NCBI GenBank assembly: GCA_038148895.1
Contig: JBBVGQ010000001.1
DNA: 64,000 nucleotides
Source: Tamlana sp038148895
GTDB taxonomy: Bacteria > Bacteroidota > Bacteroidia > Flavobacteriales > Flavobacteriaceae
Direction: 5' to 3' (one strand)
Under the pieces are notes generated by a model. It searched no databases. It was not told where the DNA came from and saw only the letters and a program-made list of their open reading frames with translations. Made by a program: the position numbers and the translations under genes. This document shows, piece after piece, positions 48,467 to 58,879 of this stretch. The number at the start of each line of letters is the position of its first letter. The stretch's first letter is position 1.

Positions 48467-51400
48467 ATGAAGCACTGCACCTATATTCTAGCGTTGTTAT
48501 TTGGTTTATGCGGGTTTTCGCAAAATCAAAATCCAAACTATAGAACAAAAAAGGCTGCGGTAAAAGATAGCATTCAAATTGATAGCGTGAGTATCAATCC
48601 GAGTTCGTTTTCTATTCTAAAACTTGACCAAACCGCAATCGACACTTCATATTATTCAGTTGATTTCCCCAAAGCTATTTTAACCTTTAAAAAGCCCATT
48701 GAAACAGATTCAATCATCATCAACTATTTAAAGTTTCCTGAGTTTTTAACCAAAACTTACAAGCAATTGGATGAAAGTATTATTGTTGAAAGCAGCAGTG
48801 ACGACCAACCTTTGTACAAATTTTCGCAATCCAATGTCTCTAGAAACTTTATTCCTTTTGATGGCCTAACAACTTCGGGAAGTATTTCTCGAGGTGTTAC
48901 GGTTGGAAACAATCAAAATTCAGTTTTAAACAGCGAACTCGACCTTCAAATAATCGGAAAATTAAATGAGAAGGTGTCTTTGCGTGCCTCGATTCAGGAT
49001 GCCAATATCCCGTTACAGGAAAACGGTTACAGTCAACGTTTGGATGAATTTGACCAAGTCTTTATTGAACTTTTAAGTGACCGTTGGAATGTTCGTGCTG
49101 GTGATATCGATTTGCAAAACAACACCTCCTATTTTGGAAATTTTTCAAAACGTGTACAGGGTTTAAATTTCAATTTGAACCTTGGCGAGGAAGAAACCCA
49201 AACCAATTTATTTGCCGCTGGTGCTTTGGTTAGAGGTCAGTTTACAACCAGCCAATTTATAGCGCAAGAAGGCAATCAAGGGCCTTATAAATTGCAGGGT
49301 CAAAATGGCGAATTGTTTGTGCTTATTGTTTCTGGCAGCGAAACCGTTTATGTAAATGGCGTCCCTGTAAAACGAGGCGAAGACCAAGATTATATTATAG
49401 ACTACAACGCTGGTGAAATTATTTTCAACTCCACCTTTCCTATTACTTCCGAAATGCGCATTACAGTTGATTATCAATTTAGCGACCGAAACTATTCGCG
49501 TTTTGTGGCCTATGGTGGTGGAAATTTTGAAAGCGAAAAACTAAAAATTGGTGTTTTGGTATATTCTGAAAACGATGCCAAAAATCAACCTTTACAACAA
49601 AACCTTTCTGAAGAACAAGCACAAATTTTGGCTACGGCTGGTGATGACCGTTCACAAATGGTAGCCCCTTCAGAAATTAAGGAGAACTTGAACGACAATA
49701 GAATTTTGTACAAAAAAGAGCTGATAAATGGGGTTGAAGCCTTTGTATTTTCCAACAACCCCGATGACGAACTGTATCGGGTCACTTTTTCATTAGTGGG
49801 CGAAAATCAGGGCGATTATGTTTTAAGTAATTCCAACGCTATTAATAATATTTATGAATATGCAGGGCCAAATCAAGGTAATTACGCCCCTGTTGTTCAA
49901 CTTATTGCCCCAACCAAATTGCAATTGGCAGTGGTAAACGGAAGTTATATGCCTTCAGAAAAAACCAATATAAATTTTGAATTTGCAGGAAGTAAAAATG
50001 ACTTGAACCTATTTTCAAATCTTGATGATGGCAACAATGATGGCTTCGCTGGAAAACTAACGGCCAATCAAACCTTGGTGAAAAAAGATACGTTATGGCA
50101 GTTGGATGCTTTTTTTGACAGCGATTACATCACCAAGGATTTTAGAAATGTCCAAGGACTTTATAACCCTGAATTTAACCGCGATTGGAATTTAGACCAA
50201 AATAATATTAACGGCATTGGCTTTAATTTAGGAAACCAAGTTTTAATGCATTCCGGTTTAAAATGGCTGCATCAGCAAAAAGGATACATTAATTATCAAT
50301 TTGAACACCTTGGCTTTTCGGATGGTTTTAATGGAAACCGCCACATTATAAATGCCAACTTAACCTTAAATAAATTAAATATTTCGTCCTTTTCAAGTTT
50401 CTTAAGCGCAAATTCCAATTTAAACACCTCATCATTTTTTAGAAGCTACAACCGATTAGCCTATAGCATGAACAAAAGTTGGATTGGAACAAAATTATCT
50501 ATTGAAGACAACGAGCAACGCGAAACTGCAACTCAAATATTGACACCTTTAAGCCAGAAATTCAAATCGTATGAAGTGTTCTTTGGTGTTGGAGATAGCG
50601 CCAAGGTTTTTGCAGAAATTGGCTATAAAAACCGTGTGAACGATAGCATCCGGAACAACGAACTGCAAAAAGTAAATACTTCCAACACTTTTTATTTAGA
50701 TTCAAAACTGGTTCAAAACAAAAACACCAACCTATCGCTTTATGCCAATTACAGGACTTTAAAAATTGAGGATGAGTCTATTGCAGATGAAAAATCGATA
50801 AATTCCAGGTTACAGTTTAGCCAAAAACTTTTCAAGCAAATCGTACAATGGAATACCATTTTTGAAACCAATTCGGGCACATTACCCCAACAAGATTTTA
50901 CCTATGTTGAAGTTGAAGCCGGACAAGGCGCGTATACTTGGAACGATTACAACAACAATGGCGTTCAAGAATTGGAAGAATTTGAAATTGCCCAATTTCA
51001 GGACCAAGGGAAATATATTCGGGTGTTATTACCAAATCGGGTTTTTATAAAAACCCATCAAAATAGGTTGAGCCAAACCCTAACAATTAATCCTGCGCAA
51101 TGGTCGGTTTCCGAAAAAAAATCAGAACTTTTTTGGTCTCATTTTTACAACCAAACCAGTTATTTAATTGATAGAAAAACTAAACGCGATGGAGAAAGTT
51201 TCAATTTAAATCCATTTAACACCAATAAAAATGACCAGTTGGGGCTACAGCTTAATTTTAGAAATGTATTGTTTTTTAACCGAGGAAAACAACACTACAC
51301 TACCTCTTACACCTACCTAAAGAATACCACAAGAAGTGTTCTGTCTGTTGGGTTTATTGAAAACAGTTTAAAAAGCCATCAAGTAAATTTTAACCATAAA

Positions 51401-51889
51401 ATTGCTAAAAGTTGGTTGATTAATTTGCTTTCTTCCTTCGACAACAATGAAAGTATTAGCGAAAACTTCACCAGTAAAAATTATAATTTTGATGAAACGA
51501 GGCTAAACCCAAAGCTATCCTATTTGTTCAACGACAATTCCAGTTTTGATATGTTCTACCAATACGCCAGTAAAAACAATACCATTGGTAATATGGAGTC
51601 GTTAAAACAGCAGAAATACGGTATATCTTTCAGCTTTGCGAGCAGTCAAAAAAGTGCCATTAATGGTGAATTAAACTATATCTCAAACACTTATAACGGC
51701 AATGCCAACACACCTGTTGCCTATCAAATATTGGAAGGTTTGCAACCTGGAAAGAACTTCACGTGGACATTATTGGCACAAAAAAAGCTGACCGATTTTC
51801 TGGATTTAAACCTGAGTTATTTCGGCAGAAAATCTGAAAACAGCAAAACCATTCATACAGGGTCGGTGCAGCTAAAAGCTTATTTTTAA
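48467..51889 (+). CDS. Very large outer-membrane beta-barrel protein, uncharacterised
   Basis: 1140 residues with a signal peptide (LFGLCGFSQ, cleavage near residue 19). The N-terminal region (to about 350) is beta-rich with an Ig-like or extension domain containing VSGSETVYVNGVPVKRGEDQDYIIDYNAGEIIF; the rest is a long series of amphipathic strands (Asn, Tyr, Phe and Ser-rich) as in a big barrel, ending in a final strand SVQLKAYF. No domain family recognised. Possibly a porin-like or secretion outer-membrane protein; nothing around it decides. Confidence 0.6.
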   Translation: MKHCTYILALLFGLCGFSQNQNPNYRTKKAAVKDSIQIDSVSINPSSFSILKLDQTAIDTSYYSVDFPKAILTFKKPIETDSIIINYLKFPEFLTKTYKQLDESIIVESSSDDQPLYKFSQSNVSRNFIPFDGLTTSGSISRGVTVGNNQNSVLNSELDLQIIGKLNEKVSLRASIQDANIPLQENGYSQRLDEFDQVFIELLSDRWNVRAGDIDLQNNTSYFGNFSKRVQGLNFNLNLGEEETQTNLFAAGALVRGQFTTSQFIAQEGNQGPYKLQGQNGELFVLIVSGSETVYVNGVPVKRGEDQDYIIDYNAGEIIFNSTFPITSEMRITVDYQFSDRNYSRFVAYGGGNFESEKLKIGVLVYSENDAKNQPLQQNLSEEQAQILATAGDDRSQMVAPSEIKENLNDNRILYKKELINGVEAFVFSNNPDDELYRVTFSLVGENQGDYVLSNSNAINNIYEYAGPNQGNYAPVVQLIAPTKLQLAVVNGSYMPSEKTNINFEFAGSKNDLNLFSNLDDGNNDGFAGKLTANQTLVKKDTLWQLDAFFDSDYITKDFRNVQGLYNPEFNRDWNLDQNNINGIGFNLGNQVLMHSGLKWLHQQKGYINYQFEHLGFSDGFNGNRHIINANLTLNKLNISSFSSFLSANSNLNTSSFFRSYNRLAYSMNKSWIGTKLSIEDNEQRETATQILTPLSQKFKSYEVFFGVGDSAKVFAEIGYKNRVNDSIRNNELQKVNTSNTFYLDSKLVQNKNTNLSLYANYRTLKIEDESIADEKSINSRLQFSQKLFKQIVQWNTIFETNSGTLPQQDFTYVEVEAGQGAYTWNDYNNNGVQELEEFEIAQFQDQGKYIRVLLPNRVFIKTHQNRLSQTLTINPAQWSVSEKKSELFWSHFYNQTSYLIDRKTKRDGESFNLNPFNTNKNDQLGLQLNFRNVLFFNRGKQHYTTSYTYLKNTTRSVLSVGFIENSLKSHQVNFNHKIAKSWLINLLSSFDNNESISENFTSKNYNFDETRLNPKLSYLFNDNSSFDMFYQYASKNNTIGNMESLKQQKYGISFSFASSQKSAINGELNYISNTYNGNANTPVAYQILEGLQPGKNFTWTLLAQKKLTDFLDLNLSYFGRKSENSKTIHTGSVQLKAYF

Positions 51890-51927
51890 CAATTTATAAT
51901 CATTATTTTTCGTAATATTGTCTCGGT

Positions 51928-52320
51928 ATGAGCAAATTAGTGGCATTATTTTACTCACTTTTGATTCTTGTGCAAAGTATCAATATTAACATTGAAGACC
52001 TTTCTAAATTCAGTGTTTTAATAGAGCATGCCCAATTTCATCAAGAAATGTACGGCGATACTTTTTTTGAGTTTCTATCTGAACACTACGGAGAAAAAAA
52101 GGACTCCCACCCAAACGACCATAAAGAGCACGAAGACTTGCCGTTTAAAAATCACCAGCACATGTTTTGTCATGTAAATAGTGTTTTTATTCTAGTTCCT
52201 GAACTGACTTACCAATTGAACACTAACTCTTTTCAGGATATTCCCCGAAACTTTTTCTACAAGGAAACAACTTCTTTTTTCGAAAAACCTTCTGTTTTTC
52301 AGCCACCTAAGTTAGCATAA
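51928..52320 (+). CDS. His-rich small exported protein of a metal-efflux operon
   Basis: 130 residues. An N-terminal hydrophobic segment (LVALFYSLLILVQSININ) is probably a signal peptide or anchor. The middle has many His (EHYGEKKDSHPNDHKEHEDLPFKNHQHMFCHVN, nine in about 35 residues) plus one Cys, suggesting metal binding. It lies 77 bases before the CusA-like pump, as small His-rich proteins do in Bacteroidota efflux operons. Function as metal chaperone or sensor is an inference. Confidence 0.65.
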   Translation: MSKLVALFYSLLILVQSININIEDLSKFSVLIEHAQFHQEMYGDTFFEFLSEHYGEKKDSHPNDHKEHEDLPFKNHQHMFCHVNSVFILVPELTYQLNTNSFQDIPRNFFYKETTSFFEKPSVFQPPKLA

Positions 52321-52397
52321 TTTATTTCAGAATAATTTTAAACTATTCAAAAATAGCTCTTTGAATAGCTTTTATTAATCATTCATCAAAATGAATT

Positions 52398-55300
52398 ATG
52401 TTAGAATATCTTATAAAATTCAGCTTAAAAAATAAGCTTGTTATATTACTTTTTATAGCCACGGTTATTGGCTTCGGGATTTTTTCCCTGACTCAAATTC
52501 CCATTGGTGCCGTACCTGATATTACCAATAACCAAGTGCAGGTTATTACAACTTCAAGAAACTTGTCCACCCAAGATGTGGAACAGTTTATTACCTATCC
52601 TGTTGAGTTGGAAATGGCTAATTTACCGGGAGTTGAAGAAATTCGTTCGGTTTCAAAATTTGGTCTTTCAGTGGTAACCATTGTTTTTGAGGACAGACTG
52701 GGAACTTATCTTCCGAGGCAGCTCATTGCCGAAAAAATAAAATCAGCCTCCGAAAAAATACCTGAAGGTTTTGGTTCTCCAGAAATGGGCCCCATAACAA
52801 CGGGTTTGGGTGAAATTTACCAATACATTTTAGATGTAAAACCCGAATTTAAAGACCGCTATTCGGCCACTGAATTGCGCACCATTCAAGATTGGATTGT
52901 AAAACGTCAGCTTTCGGGAATTCCTGGAGTTGTGGAAGTCAATACTTGGGGCGGTTATTTAAAACAGTATGAAGTTTCCATAAATCCGCAAAAATTGAAA
53001 GCCATGAACATTAGTTACATGGATATTTTTGACGCTTTGGAAAAAAATAACAGTGTTGCTGGTGGCGGTTACATCGAGAAAACCAACAAAGCCTTTTTTA
53101 TTCGCGGTGAAGGCTTGGTAGACTCGTTAAGCGACATTGAAAATATTGTTGTAAAAAACAAAGGTGTTCCAATTTATATTAAAGATGTTGCGAAAGTTGG
53201 CTTTGGAAGTGCCACCCGTTTTGGTGCCATAACAGGGAATGGTGAAGGCGAAAAAGTACTTGGACAAGTTATGATGCTTAAGGACGGTAACTCAAAACAG
53301 GTTATTGATGCCGTAAAAGAACGCGTAGCTTCCATACAAAATTCATTACCTGAAGGTGTTTACATTAATGGGTTTTTAGAACGTAGCGAACTAATTGGCA
53401 AAACAACATTTACCGTTGCCGAAAATTTAATTTTAGGCTCACTTATCGTAATTTTTGTTGTGGTTTTGCTATTGGGGAATTTAAGGTCTGGGCTTGTTGT
53501 GGCTTCAGTAATTCCTTTGAGTTTATTGTTTGCCATTTCATTAATGAACATTTTTGGTATTGATGCAAATTTGATGAGTTTGGGTGCTATCGATTTCGGG
53601 ATAATCATAGACGGTGCCGTTATCATTGTCGAGTTTATTGCCTTTCGAATAACATCGCAAAGCGAAAAAATAGGCTCACTTTCAAAGTCTGAACAACAAG
53701 AAACCGTTGATGCCATCACCCAAAAAAGTGCCTCAAAAATGATGAATTCGGCCATATTTGGGCAACTCATCATTCTTATTGTATTCATCCCCATATTATC
53801 GTTAAGCAGTGTTGAGGGCAAAATGTTTAAACCCATGGCACTCACTTTTAGTTTTGCACTCATTGGTGCCATGATTTTCTGTTTAACATACGTTCCGGTT
53901 ATCTCATCCATGTTTTTAAAACCTAGCAAACAAACGGATAAAAATATATCGGTTAGGCTCATGAAGTTTTTAAATAAACTGTACAAACCATCTATTCATT
54001 GGGCCTTAGAACACAAAAAGATAGTCGTGTCGCTCGCTGGTACTTTGTTGGCCACAAGCATCTGGATTTTCACAAGTATGGGTGGCGAATTTGTACCCAC
54101 TTTAGATGAAGGCGACTTTGTAATCCAGCCAGTTTTAAAAACGGGAACATCATTGGGAAAAACCATTGAAATCACTACAAAAATTGAAAAAATACTTCTA
54201 GAAAATTTCCCAGAAGTTGACCAAGTGGTGAGCAGAATTGGTGCCGCCGAAGTACCCACAGATCCAATGAGTATGGAAGAAAGCGATGTGATTATTAAAC
54301 TAAAACCAAAAGATGAATGGGTTTCGGCAGATAGCAAAGATGAATTAGCCGATAAATTTAAAGAAGCACTCACTGTTATTCCAGGTATGGAAGTGGAATT
54401 TACCCAACCTATTGAAATGCGTTTCAACGAGCTTATTACAGGTGTTAGAGCCGATGTTGCCATTAAAGTTTTTGGTGAAGATTTATCGGTTTTGGCCAAT
54501 AAGGCTGAAGAAATAAAATCGCTCATCCAAAATGTTGAAGGGGCATCAGATATTGTTATTGAAAAAGTTAAAGGCTTACCTCAAATGAGCGTAACCTACA
54601 ACCGAAGCAAAATTGCACGCTATGGTTTAAACATTTCAGATATAAATCAAATCATTTCTATGGGATTTGCTGGTGAAACTGTTGGCAATGTATTTGAAGG
54701 CGAAAAACGATTTGATATGGTGGTACGTTTGGATAAAAACAACAGAACAAATATTGAAAACCTTCAAAATTTATATGTTGATACTCCAAGCGGCATAAAA
54801 ATTCCATTGAGTGAATTGGCCGAAATAAAATACACCACAGGTCCTGCAAAAATTTCGAGGGACGATACCCGTAGACGCATCGTTGTAGGCATAAATGTAA
54901 GAAATCGAGACTTACAATCGGTTGTGGATGATGTTAGAAAAATTATTGAAAGTCAAGTAAAACTTCCTGTTGGCTATAGCATAACTTATGGCGGACAATT
55001 TGAAAACTTACAAAGTGCCAAAGCACGATTAATGATAGCCGTACCCATCGCTTTGGTACTTATATTCATTCTATTACACTTTGCATTTGGTTCCATAAAA
55101 GAAGCGGCTATGGTCTATTCAGCAATTCCGCTTTCTGCGGTTGGTGGTGTATTATTGTTATGGTTTAGAGGTATGCCATTTAGTATTTCGGCAGGTGTTG
55201 GTTTTATCGCTTTATTTGGTATAGCGGTACTAAACGGAATTGTGTTAATTGAACATTTTAAAGAGCTAAAAGAAGCGGGGATTACCAACATTGAAGAACG

Positions 55301-56711
55301 GATAAAACGAGGCACTGCCGAACGTTTACGACCGGTTTTATTAACAGCGGCAGCAGCAGCCTTAGGCTTTCTTCCAATGGCCATTTCAACCAATGCGGGT
55401 GCCGAAGTGCAAAGACCATTGGCTACTGTCGTAATTGGCGGACTTGTTACTGCAACTATTTTAACATTAATCGTTTTGCCTGTTTTATACGCATGGTTCG
55501 AAGAAAAAACAGAATTAAAAATGAACAAAAAAATAACGGCATCAGTAATTATCATTTTACTATCGTTACAAATGCAAGCTCAAGATGAACTGCTTACTGT
55601 TGACGATGCAATAAACTTAGCGATTGAAAATAATGCGGGTTTAAAATCTTCATCTTTAAAAACAGACGAATCTAAAGCCTTAATTGGCAGTGCTTTTAGC
55701 TTCGATAAAACATCGGTTTATTATAGCTATGACAAAAATAATCTTGCTATTAACAACGAACCTTTAAAGGTTTTTGGAGTATCGCAAGACTTTAAATTCC
55801 CGACGGTTTATTTCGCTGATAAAAAAGTGAACAAAGCCAAATTCAACCTTCGACAAACCCATCATAATTTAGCTTTAGAAGCCTTGAAACGAGATGTTAG
55901 TTCAACCTATACAAATTTGGTTTATGCAAAAAGTAAGGCAAAAACCTATATGGTTTTAGATAGTTTATATCGACAATTTGAGAAGGCATCTCAACGCCGG
56001 TTTGAATTGGGAGAAACCAATTATTTGGAAATGATAAGTGCCAAATCAAAACAAAAACAGCTCGAGATGCTTTTTAAACAAGCGCAACATGAAGTTGTTT
56101 TAGCAAAGGAGCAATTGAAAAAATTGGTACAAACGGATTCCTTTTCAATAACGGATGAGACCCTTCAAAAGCTACCACTTAAAACCATTTCGGTTGAAAA
56201 CAACATCGGCCTTTCGATTTACGACAATACCAATTTATATTACAAAGCCTTAAATCAACAGGAAAAACAAAACCTCTTGCCCGATTTGAGCGCCGAATAT
56301 TTTCAAGGAAGCAACAGCACTTTAAACACTAATATTAAAGGCTATCAATTTGGTTTAAAAATTCCGTTGTTCTTCAGCGGAAATGCTTCAAAAATTAAGG
56401 CTACTAAATTGGCCCAAGAAGCATCTGAGGCTGAAAAACAAGATTATAAAATCAAGCTAAATGCCGAATATCAATCGCTAATGGCAAAACTTCAACAGTA
56501 CGAAGAAGCCATTAACTACTACGACACCCAAGGCAAAACACTTTCAGAAGAAATAATTAAAACTGCCGAACGCACCTTTAAGGAAGGTGAAATTGATTTT
56601 TTTCAATACATACAAAGTATAGAGACGGCAACCGAAATTGAGCTGACTTACCTTGAAAATCTTAACGCATACAACCAAACTATAATCACCATAAACCATT
56701 TAATTTTATAA
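52398..56711 (+). CDS. CusA/CzcA-type RND metal pump fused to a TolC-like outer-membrane factor
   Basis: 1437 residues. Residues 1-1041 are a full heavy-metal RND pump (KFSLKNKLVILLFIATVIGFGIF; two large periplasmic loops; LGAIDFGIIIDGAVIIVE; final helices AATILTLIVLPVLYAWFEE). Residues 1042-1437 start MNKKITASVIIILLSLQMQAQDE, a signal-peptide-like stretch, then an outer-membrane efflux factor with two helical-hairpin repeats. Exports Cu, Ag, Co, Zn or Cd; the metal is not certain. Single-chain pump-plus-factor fusions occur in Bacteroidota. Next gene is the adaptor. Confidence 0.9.
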   Translation: MLEYLIKFSLKNKLVILLFIATVIGFGIFSLTQIPIGAVPDITNNQVQVITTSRNLSTQDVEQFITYPVELEMANLPGVEEIRSVSKFGLSVVTIVFEDRLGTYLPRQLIAEKIKSASEKIPEGFGSPEMGPITTGLGEIYQYILDVKPEFKDRYSATELRTIQDWIVKRQLSGIPGVVEVNTWGGYLKQYEVSINPQKLKAMNISYMDIFDALEKNNSVAGGGYIEKTNKAFFIRGEGLVDSLSDIENIVVKNKGVPIYIKDVAKVGFGSATRFGAITGNGEGEKVLGQVMMLKDGNSKQVIDAVKERVASIQNSLPEGVYINGFLERSELIGKTTFTVAENLILGSLIVIFVVVLLLGNLRSGLVVASVIPLSLLFAISLMNIFGIDANLMSLGAIDFGIIIDGAVIIVEFIAFRITSQSEKIGSLSKSEQQETVDAITQKSASKMMNSAIFGQLIILIVFIPILSLSSVEGKMFKPMALTFSFALIGAMIFCLTYVPVISSMFLKPSKQTDKNISVRLMKFLNKLYKPSIHWALEHKKIVVSLAGTLLATSIWIFTSMGGEFVPTLDEGDFVIQPVLKTGTSLGKTIEITTKIEKILLENFPEVDQVVSRIGAAEVPTDPMSMEESDVIIKLKPKDEWVSADSKDELADKFKEALTVIPGMEVEFTQPIEMRFNELITGVRADVAIKVFGEDLSVLANKAEEIKSLIQNVEGASDIVIEKVKGLPQMSVTYNRSKIARYGLNISDINQIISMGFAGETVGNVFEGEKRFDMVVRLDKNNRTNIENLQNLYVDTPSGIKIPLSELAEIKYTTGPAKISRDDTRRRIVVGINVRNRDLQSVVDDVRKIIESQVKLPVGYSITYGGQFENLQSAKARLMIAVPIALVLIFILLHFAFGSIKEAAMVYSAIPLSAVGGVLLLWFRGMPFSISAGVGFIALFGIAVLNGIVLIEHFKELKEAGITNIEERIKRGTAERLRPVLLTAAAAALGFLPMAISTNAGAEVQRPLATVVIGGLVTATILTLIVLPVLYAWFEEKTELKMNKKITASVIIILLSLQMQAQDELLTVDDAINLAIENNAGLKSSSLKTDESKALIGSAFSFDKTSVYYSYDKNNLAINNEPLKVFGVSQDFKFPTVYFADKKVNKAKFNLRQTHHNLALEALKRDVSSTYTNLVYAKSKAKTYMVLDSLYRQFEKASQRRFELGETNYLEMISAKSKQKQLEMLFKQAQHEVVLAKEQLKKLVQTDSFSITDETLQKLPLKTISVENNIGLSIYDNTNLYYKALNQQEKQNLLPDLSAEYFQGSNSTLNTNIKGYQFGLKIPLFFSGNASKIKATKLAQEASEAEKQDYKIKLNAEYQSLMAKLQQYEEAINYYDTQGKTLSEEIIKTAERTFKEGEIDFFQYIQSIETATEIELTYLENLNAYNQTIITINHLIL

Positions 56712-56713
56712 TA

Positions 56714-57847
56714 ATGAAACGCATATATATACTACTATTTTCGCTTGCCTTATCCGCTTGCGGAAAATCAGAAAAAAACAACGAAACTAATTCTATTGAA
56801 GAAGTTAATTCTAACGAAATTGTAGTAACCCAATCGCAATTTGAAAATGAAAATATGCAATTGGGAAAATTAGAAGAACATACCTTCAACACGGGCATAA
56901 AAGCTACCGGAACTATTGATGTGCCACCAAAAAATAAGGCTAAAATCAGCACATTTATGGGTGGTTATATTACCAAAACACCGCTTTTGGCAGGTGATAA
57001 AGTAAAAAAAGGACAAGTTTTAGTCTCACTTGAAAACCCTGAGTTTGTGGAGTTGCAACAACAATATTTAGAAGTTGCCGAACAACTTAATTATTTAAAG
57101 TCTGAATTTAACCGTCAAAAAACACTATTTGATGAGAACATTACATCGCAAAAAAACTTTTTAAAGGCAGAGAGCACTTATAAAAGTAGTTTAGCACATT
57201 ATAACGGATTACGTAAAAAATTGGCCATGTTAAACATTAATCCAACATCGGTTGATCAAGGAAAATTAACCTCAACCATCAACTTATACTCACCTATTGA
57301 AGGCTTTATTACCAAGGTGAATGTGAGTAATGGTATGCCCGTTTCAGAAGCTGATGTGATTATGGAAATTGTTGATACAGACCATATTCATTTAGAACTT
57401 TCGGTGTTTGAAAAAGACATTTTACACATTAAAAAAGACCAAAAAATCCTGTTTCAAATTCCTGAATCATCAGATAAAACATTTGAAGCCGAAGTGCATT
57501 TGGTTGGCACAACCATTGACGAAACCACTAGAATTGTAAAAGTTCATGGGCATATTTTAAACGAGTCTGAAGCCAATTTTATAGTAGGCATGTTCGTTGA
57601 AGCAAATATTTTAACAGAAGCCTTTACTGCCCCAGCATTGCCAAAAAACGCTATTCTTGGAGGCGAAGACGGTACTTTTGCCCTAGCTCTAAAGGAGAAG
57701 AAAGCGAACAATTATTATTTTGAAAAAATAAAATTAGAGCTTGGTGAAGAAACTGAAACACAAGCTGTTGTTTTAAACGCAAAAGATTTAGAAAACAAGG
57801 AAGTTCTTATAAACGGAGGATTTATGTTAGACGGCGGTGGTGAATAG
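56714..57847 (+). CDS. RND periplasmic adaptor (CusB/CzcB type), lipoprotein
   Basis: 377 residues, lipobox LSACGKS (Cys16). A membrane-fusion protein that joins the inner-membrane pump to the outer-membrane factor: lipoyl/barrel-sandwich halves (KAKISTFMGGYITKTPLLAGDKVKKGQVLVSLENPEF and INLYSPIEGFITKVNVSNGMPV) around an alpha hairpin (about 105-170), then a beta-barrel. It starts 2 bases after the pump gene, so is cotranslated with it. The C-terminus (LDGGGE) is shorter than some relatives. Confidence 0.92.
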   Translation: MKRIYILLFSLALSACGKSEKNNETNSIEEVNSNEIVVTQSQFENENMQLGKLEEHTFNTGIKATGTIDVPPKNKAKISTFMGGYITKTPLLAGDKVKKGQVLVSLENPEFVELQQQYLEVAEQLNYLKSEFNRQKTLFDENITSQKNFLKAESTYKSSLAHYNGLRKKLAMLNINPTSVDQGKLTSTINLYSPIEGFITKVNVSNGMPVSEADVIMEIVDTDHIHLELSVFEKDILHIKKDQKILFQIPESSDKTFEAEVHLVGTTIDETTRIVKVHGHILNESEANFIVGMFVEANILTEAFTAPALPKNAILGGEDGTFALALKEKKANNYYFEKIKLELGEETETQAVVLNAKDLENKEVLINGGFMLDGGGE

Positions 57848-57864
57848 TCTTCAGGACATAAACG

Positions 57865-58794
57865 CTATAGAGTCATAGCATCGAGCTTTTCAAAAACTGA
57901 AATTATTGTTTTTACAGCATCAATGTAGAAGTCTGGATGGATATTTTCAAAATCATCTGTAGGTTCGTGGTAATCTTTGTGGTCTGGCACCCCGAAATAC
58001 AGAAAGGGGATACGCTTTTTGTAAAAATTAGCATGGTCGGAAGAATAAGTCCAATTATCCTTCCAATCACCATCTTCATGCCCTATTTTAAGTTTAAGTT
58101 TACCCGAGCCTTTCGTATTTAAAATTATCTTTTTAAGAAATTGATGATGTTTTGTTCCGACAGCAAAAAGTTCGTTTTCATCACTCCTACTAATCATATC
58201 CATGTTCAAGTTTACCTTGATTTGACTTAATTTGATTTTGAGATTGTTCAAAAAATATTTTGACCCGTTGAGCCCTAATTCTTCGGCATCAAAAGCGGCC
58301 AGTACTATTGAATGTTTTGGAGAATGCGATTTAAAATATTCTGCAAAACTGAAAAGGGCAGCAACTCCAGATGCATTGTCATCCGCACCATTATAAATCA
58401 TTCCTTTTTTTACGCCTTCATGGTCATAGTGCGCACTGATAACCATGTACTTATCAGGAAACTCAGTTCCTTTAATAAAACCTAATATATTGGCACCAGA
58501 ATAGCGCTTATTTTCATTTGAAAAGGAAAAAGGCCGCTCATACTGTTTGTAAAATGGCGAAACACCTAAAGTATAAAATTGATTGACAATATAACTTCTT
58601 GCCTTAACTGCTCCATTGCTTCCTGTTCGCCTACCTTCAAAAGCATCAGATGACAACGCTTGAATGTGCTTTAATAGCTTTGTTTTACTGAATAATGAAT
58701 CTTTTTTTAGATCAATTGACTCGATTGTTTGAGCCTTAATATTGACACATGACAAAAAAAAGTAAATTATTAGAAGGTATATAGTTCTGTTCAT
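57865..58794 (-). CDS. Secreted M28 aminopeptidase
   Basis: 309 residues with a signal peptide (CVNIKAQ). The two-zinc M28 site is complete: His in SAHYDHEG, Asp in YNGADDNASG, Glu-Glu in FDAEELGLNG, Asp in NLNMDMISR and His in DYHEPTDDFENI. Cleaves N-terminal residues of peptides in the periplasm or outside. It converges on the metal-efflux operon and has no T9SS tail. Confidence 0.92.
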   Translation of the reverse strand: MNRTIYLLIIYFFLSCVNIKAQTIESIDLKKDSLFSKTKLLKHIQALSSDAFEGRRTGSNGAVKARSYIVNQFYTLGVSPFYKQYERPFSFSNENKRYSGANILGFIKGTEFPDKYMVISAHYDHEGVKKGMIYNGADDNASGVAALFSFAEYFKSHSPKHSIVLAAFDAEELGLNGSKYFLNNLKIKLSQIKVNLNMDMISRSDENELFAVGTKHHQFLKKIILNTKGSGKLKLKIGHEDGDWKDNWTYSSDHANFYKKRIPFLYFGVPDHKDYHEPTDDFENIHPDFYIDAVKTIISVFEKLDAMTL

Positions 58795-58827
58795 CAGTTT
58801 CTTAATATAAAACCAAATCTATAAAAA

Positions 58828-58849
58828 AACCCAAGCAAATGCTTGGGTT
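58828..58849 (-). terminator. sdhCAB terminator
   Basis: Perfect 10-bp stem AACCCAAGCA/TGCTTGGGTT (58828-58837 and 58840-58849, two-base loop) and a T-run on the minus strand; ends the sdh operon before the M28 gene. Confidence 0.9.
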
Positions 58850-58879
58850 CATGTTTTTTTCGATGAAAAACAGCAAATA

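Noticed and set aside
55500..55560. CusA-TolC fusion as a sequencing error or lost stop codon
   Set aside because: The join is in frame, the linker is clean, both halves are full length, and pump-factor fusions of this length are known in Bacteroidota. An error cannot be fully excluded without reads.
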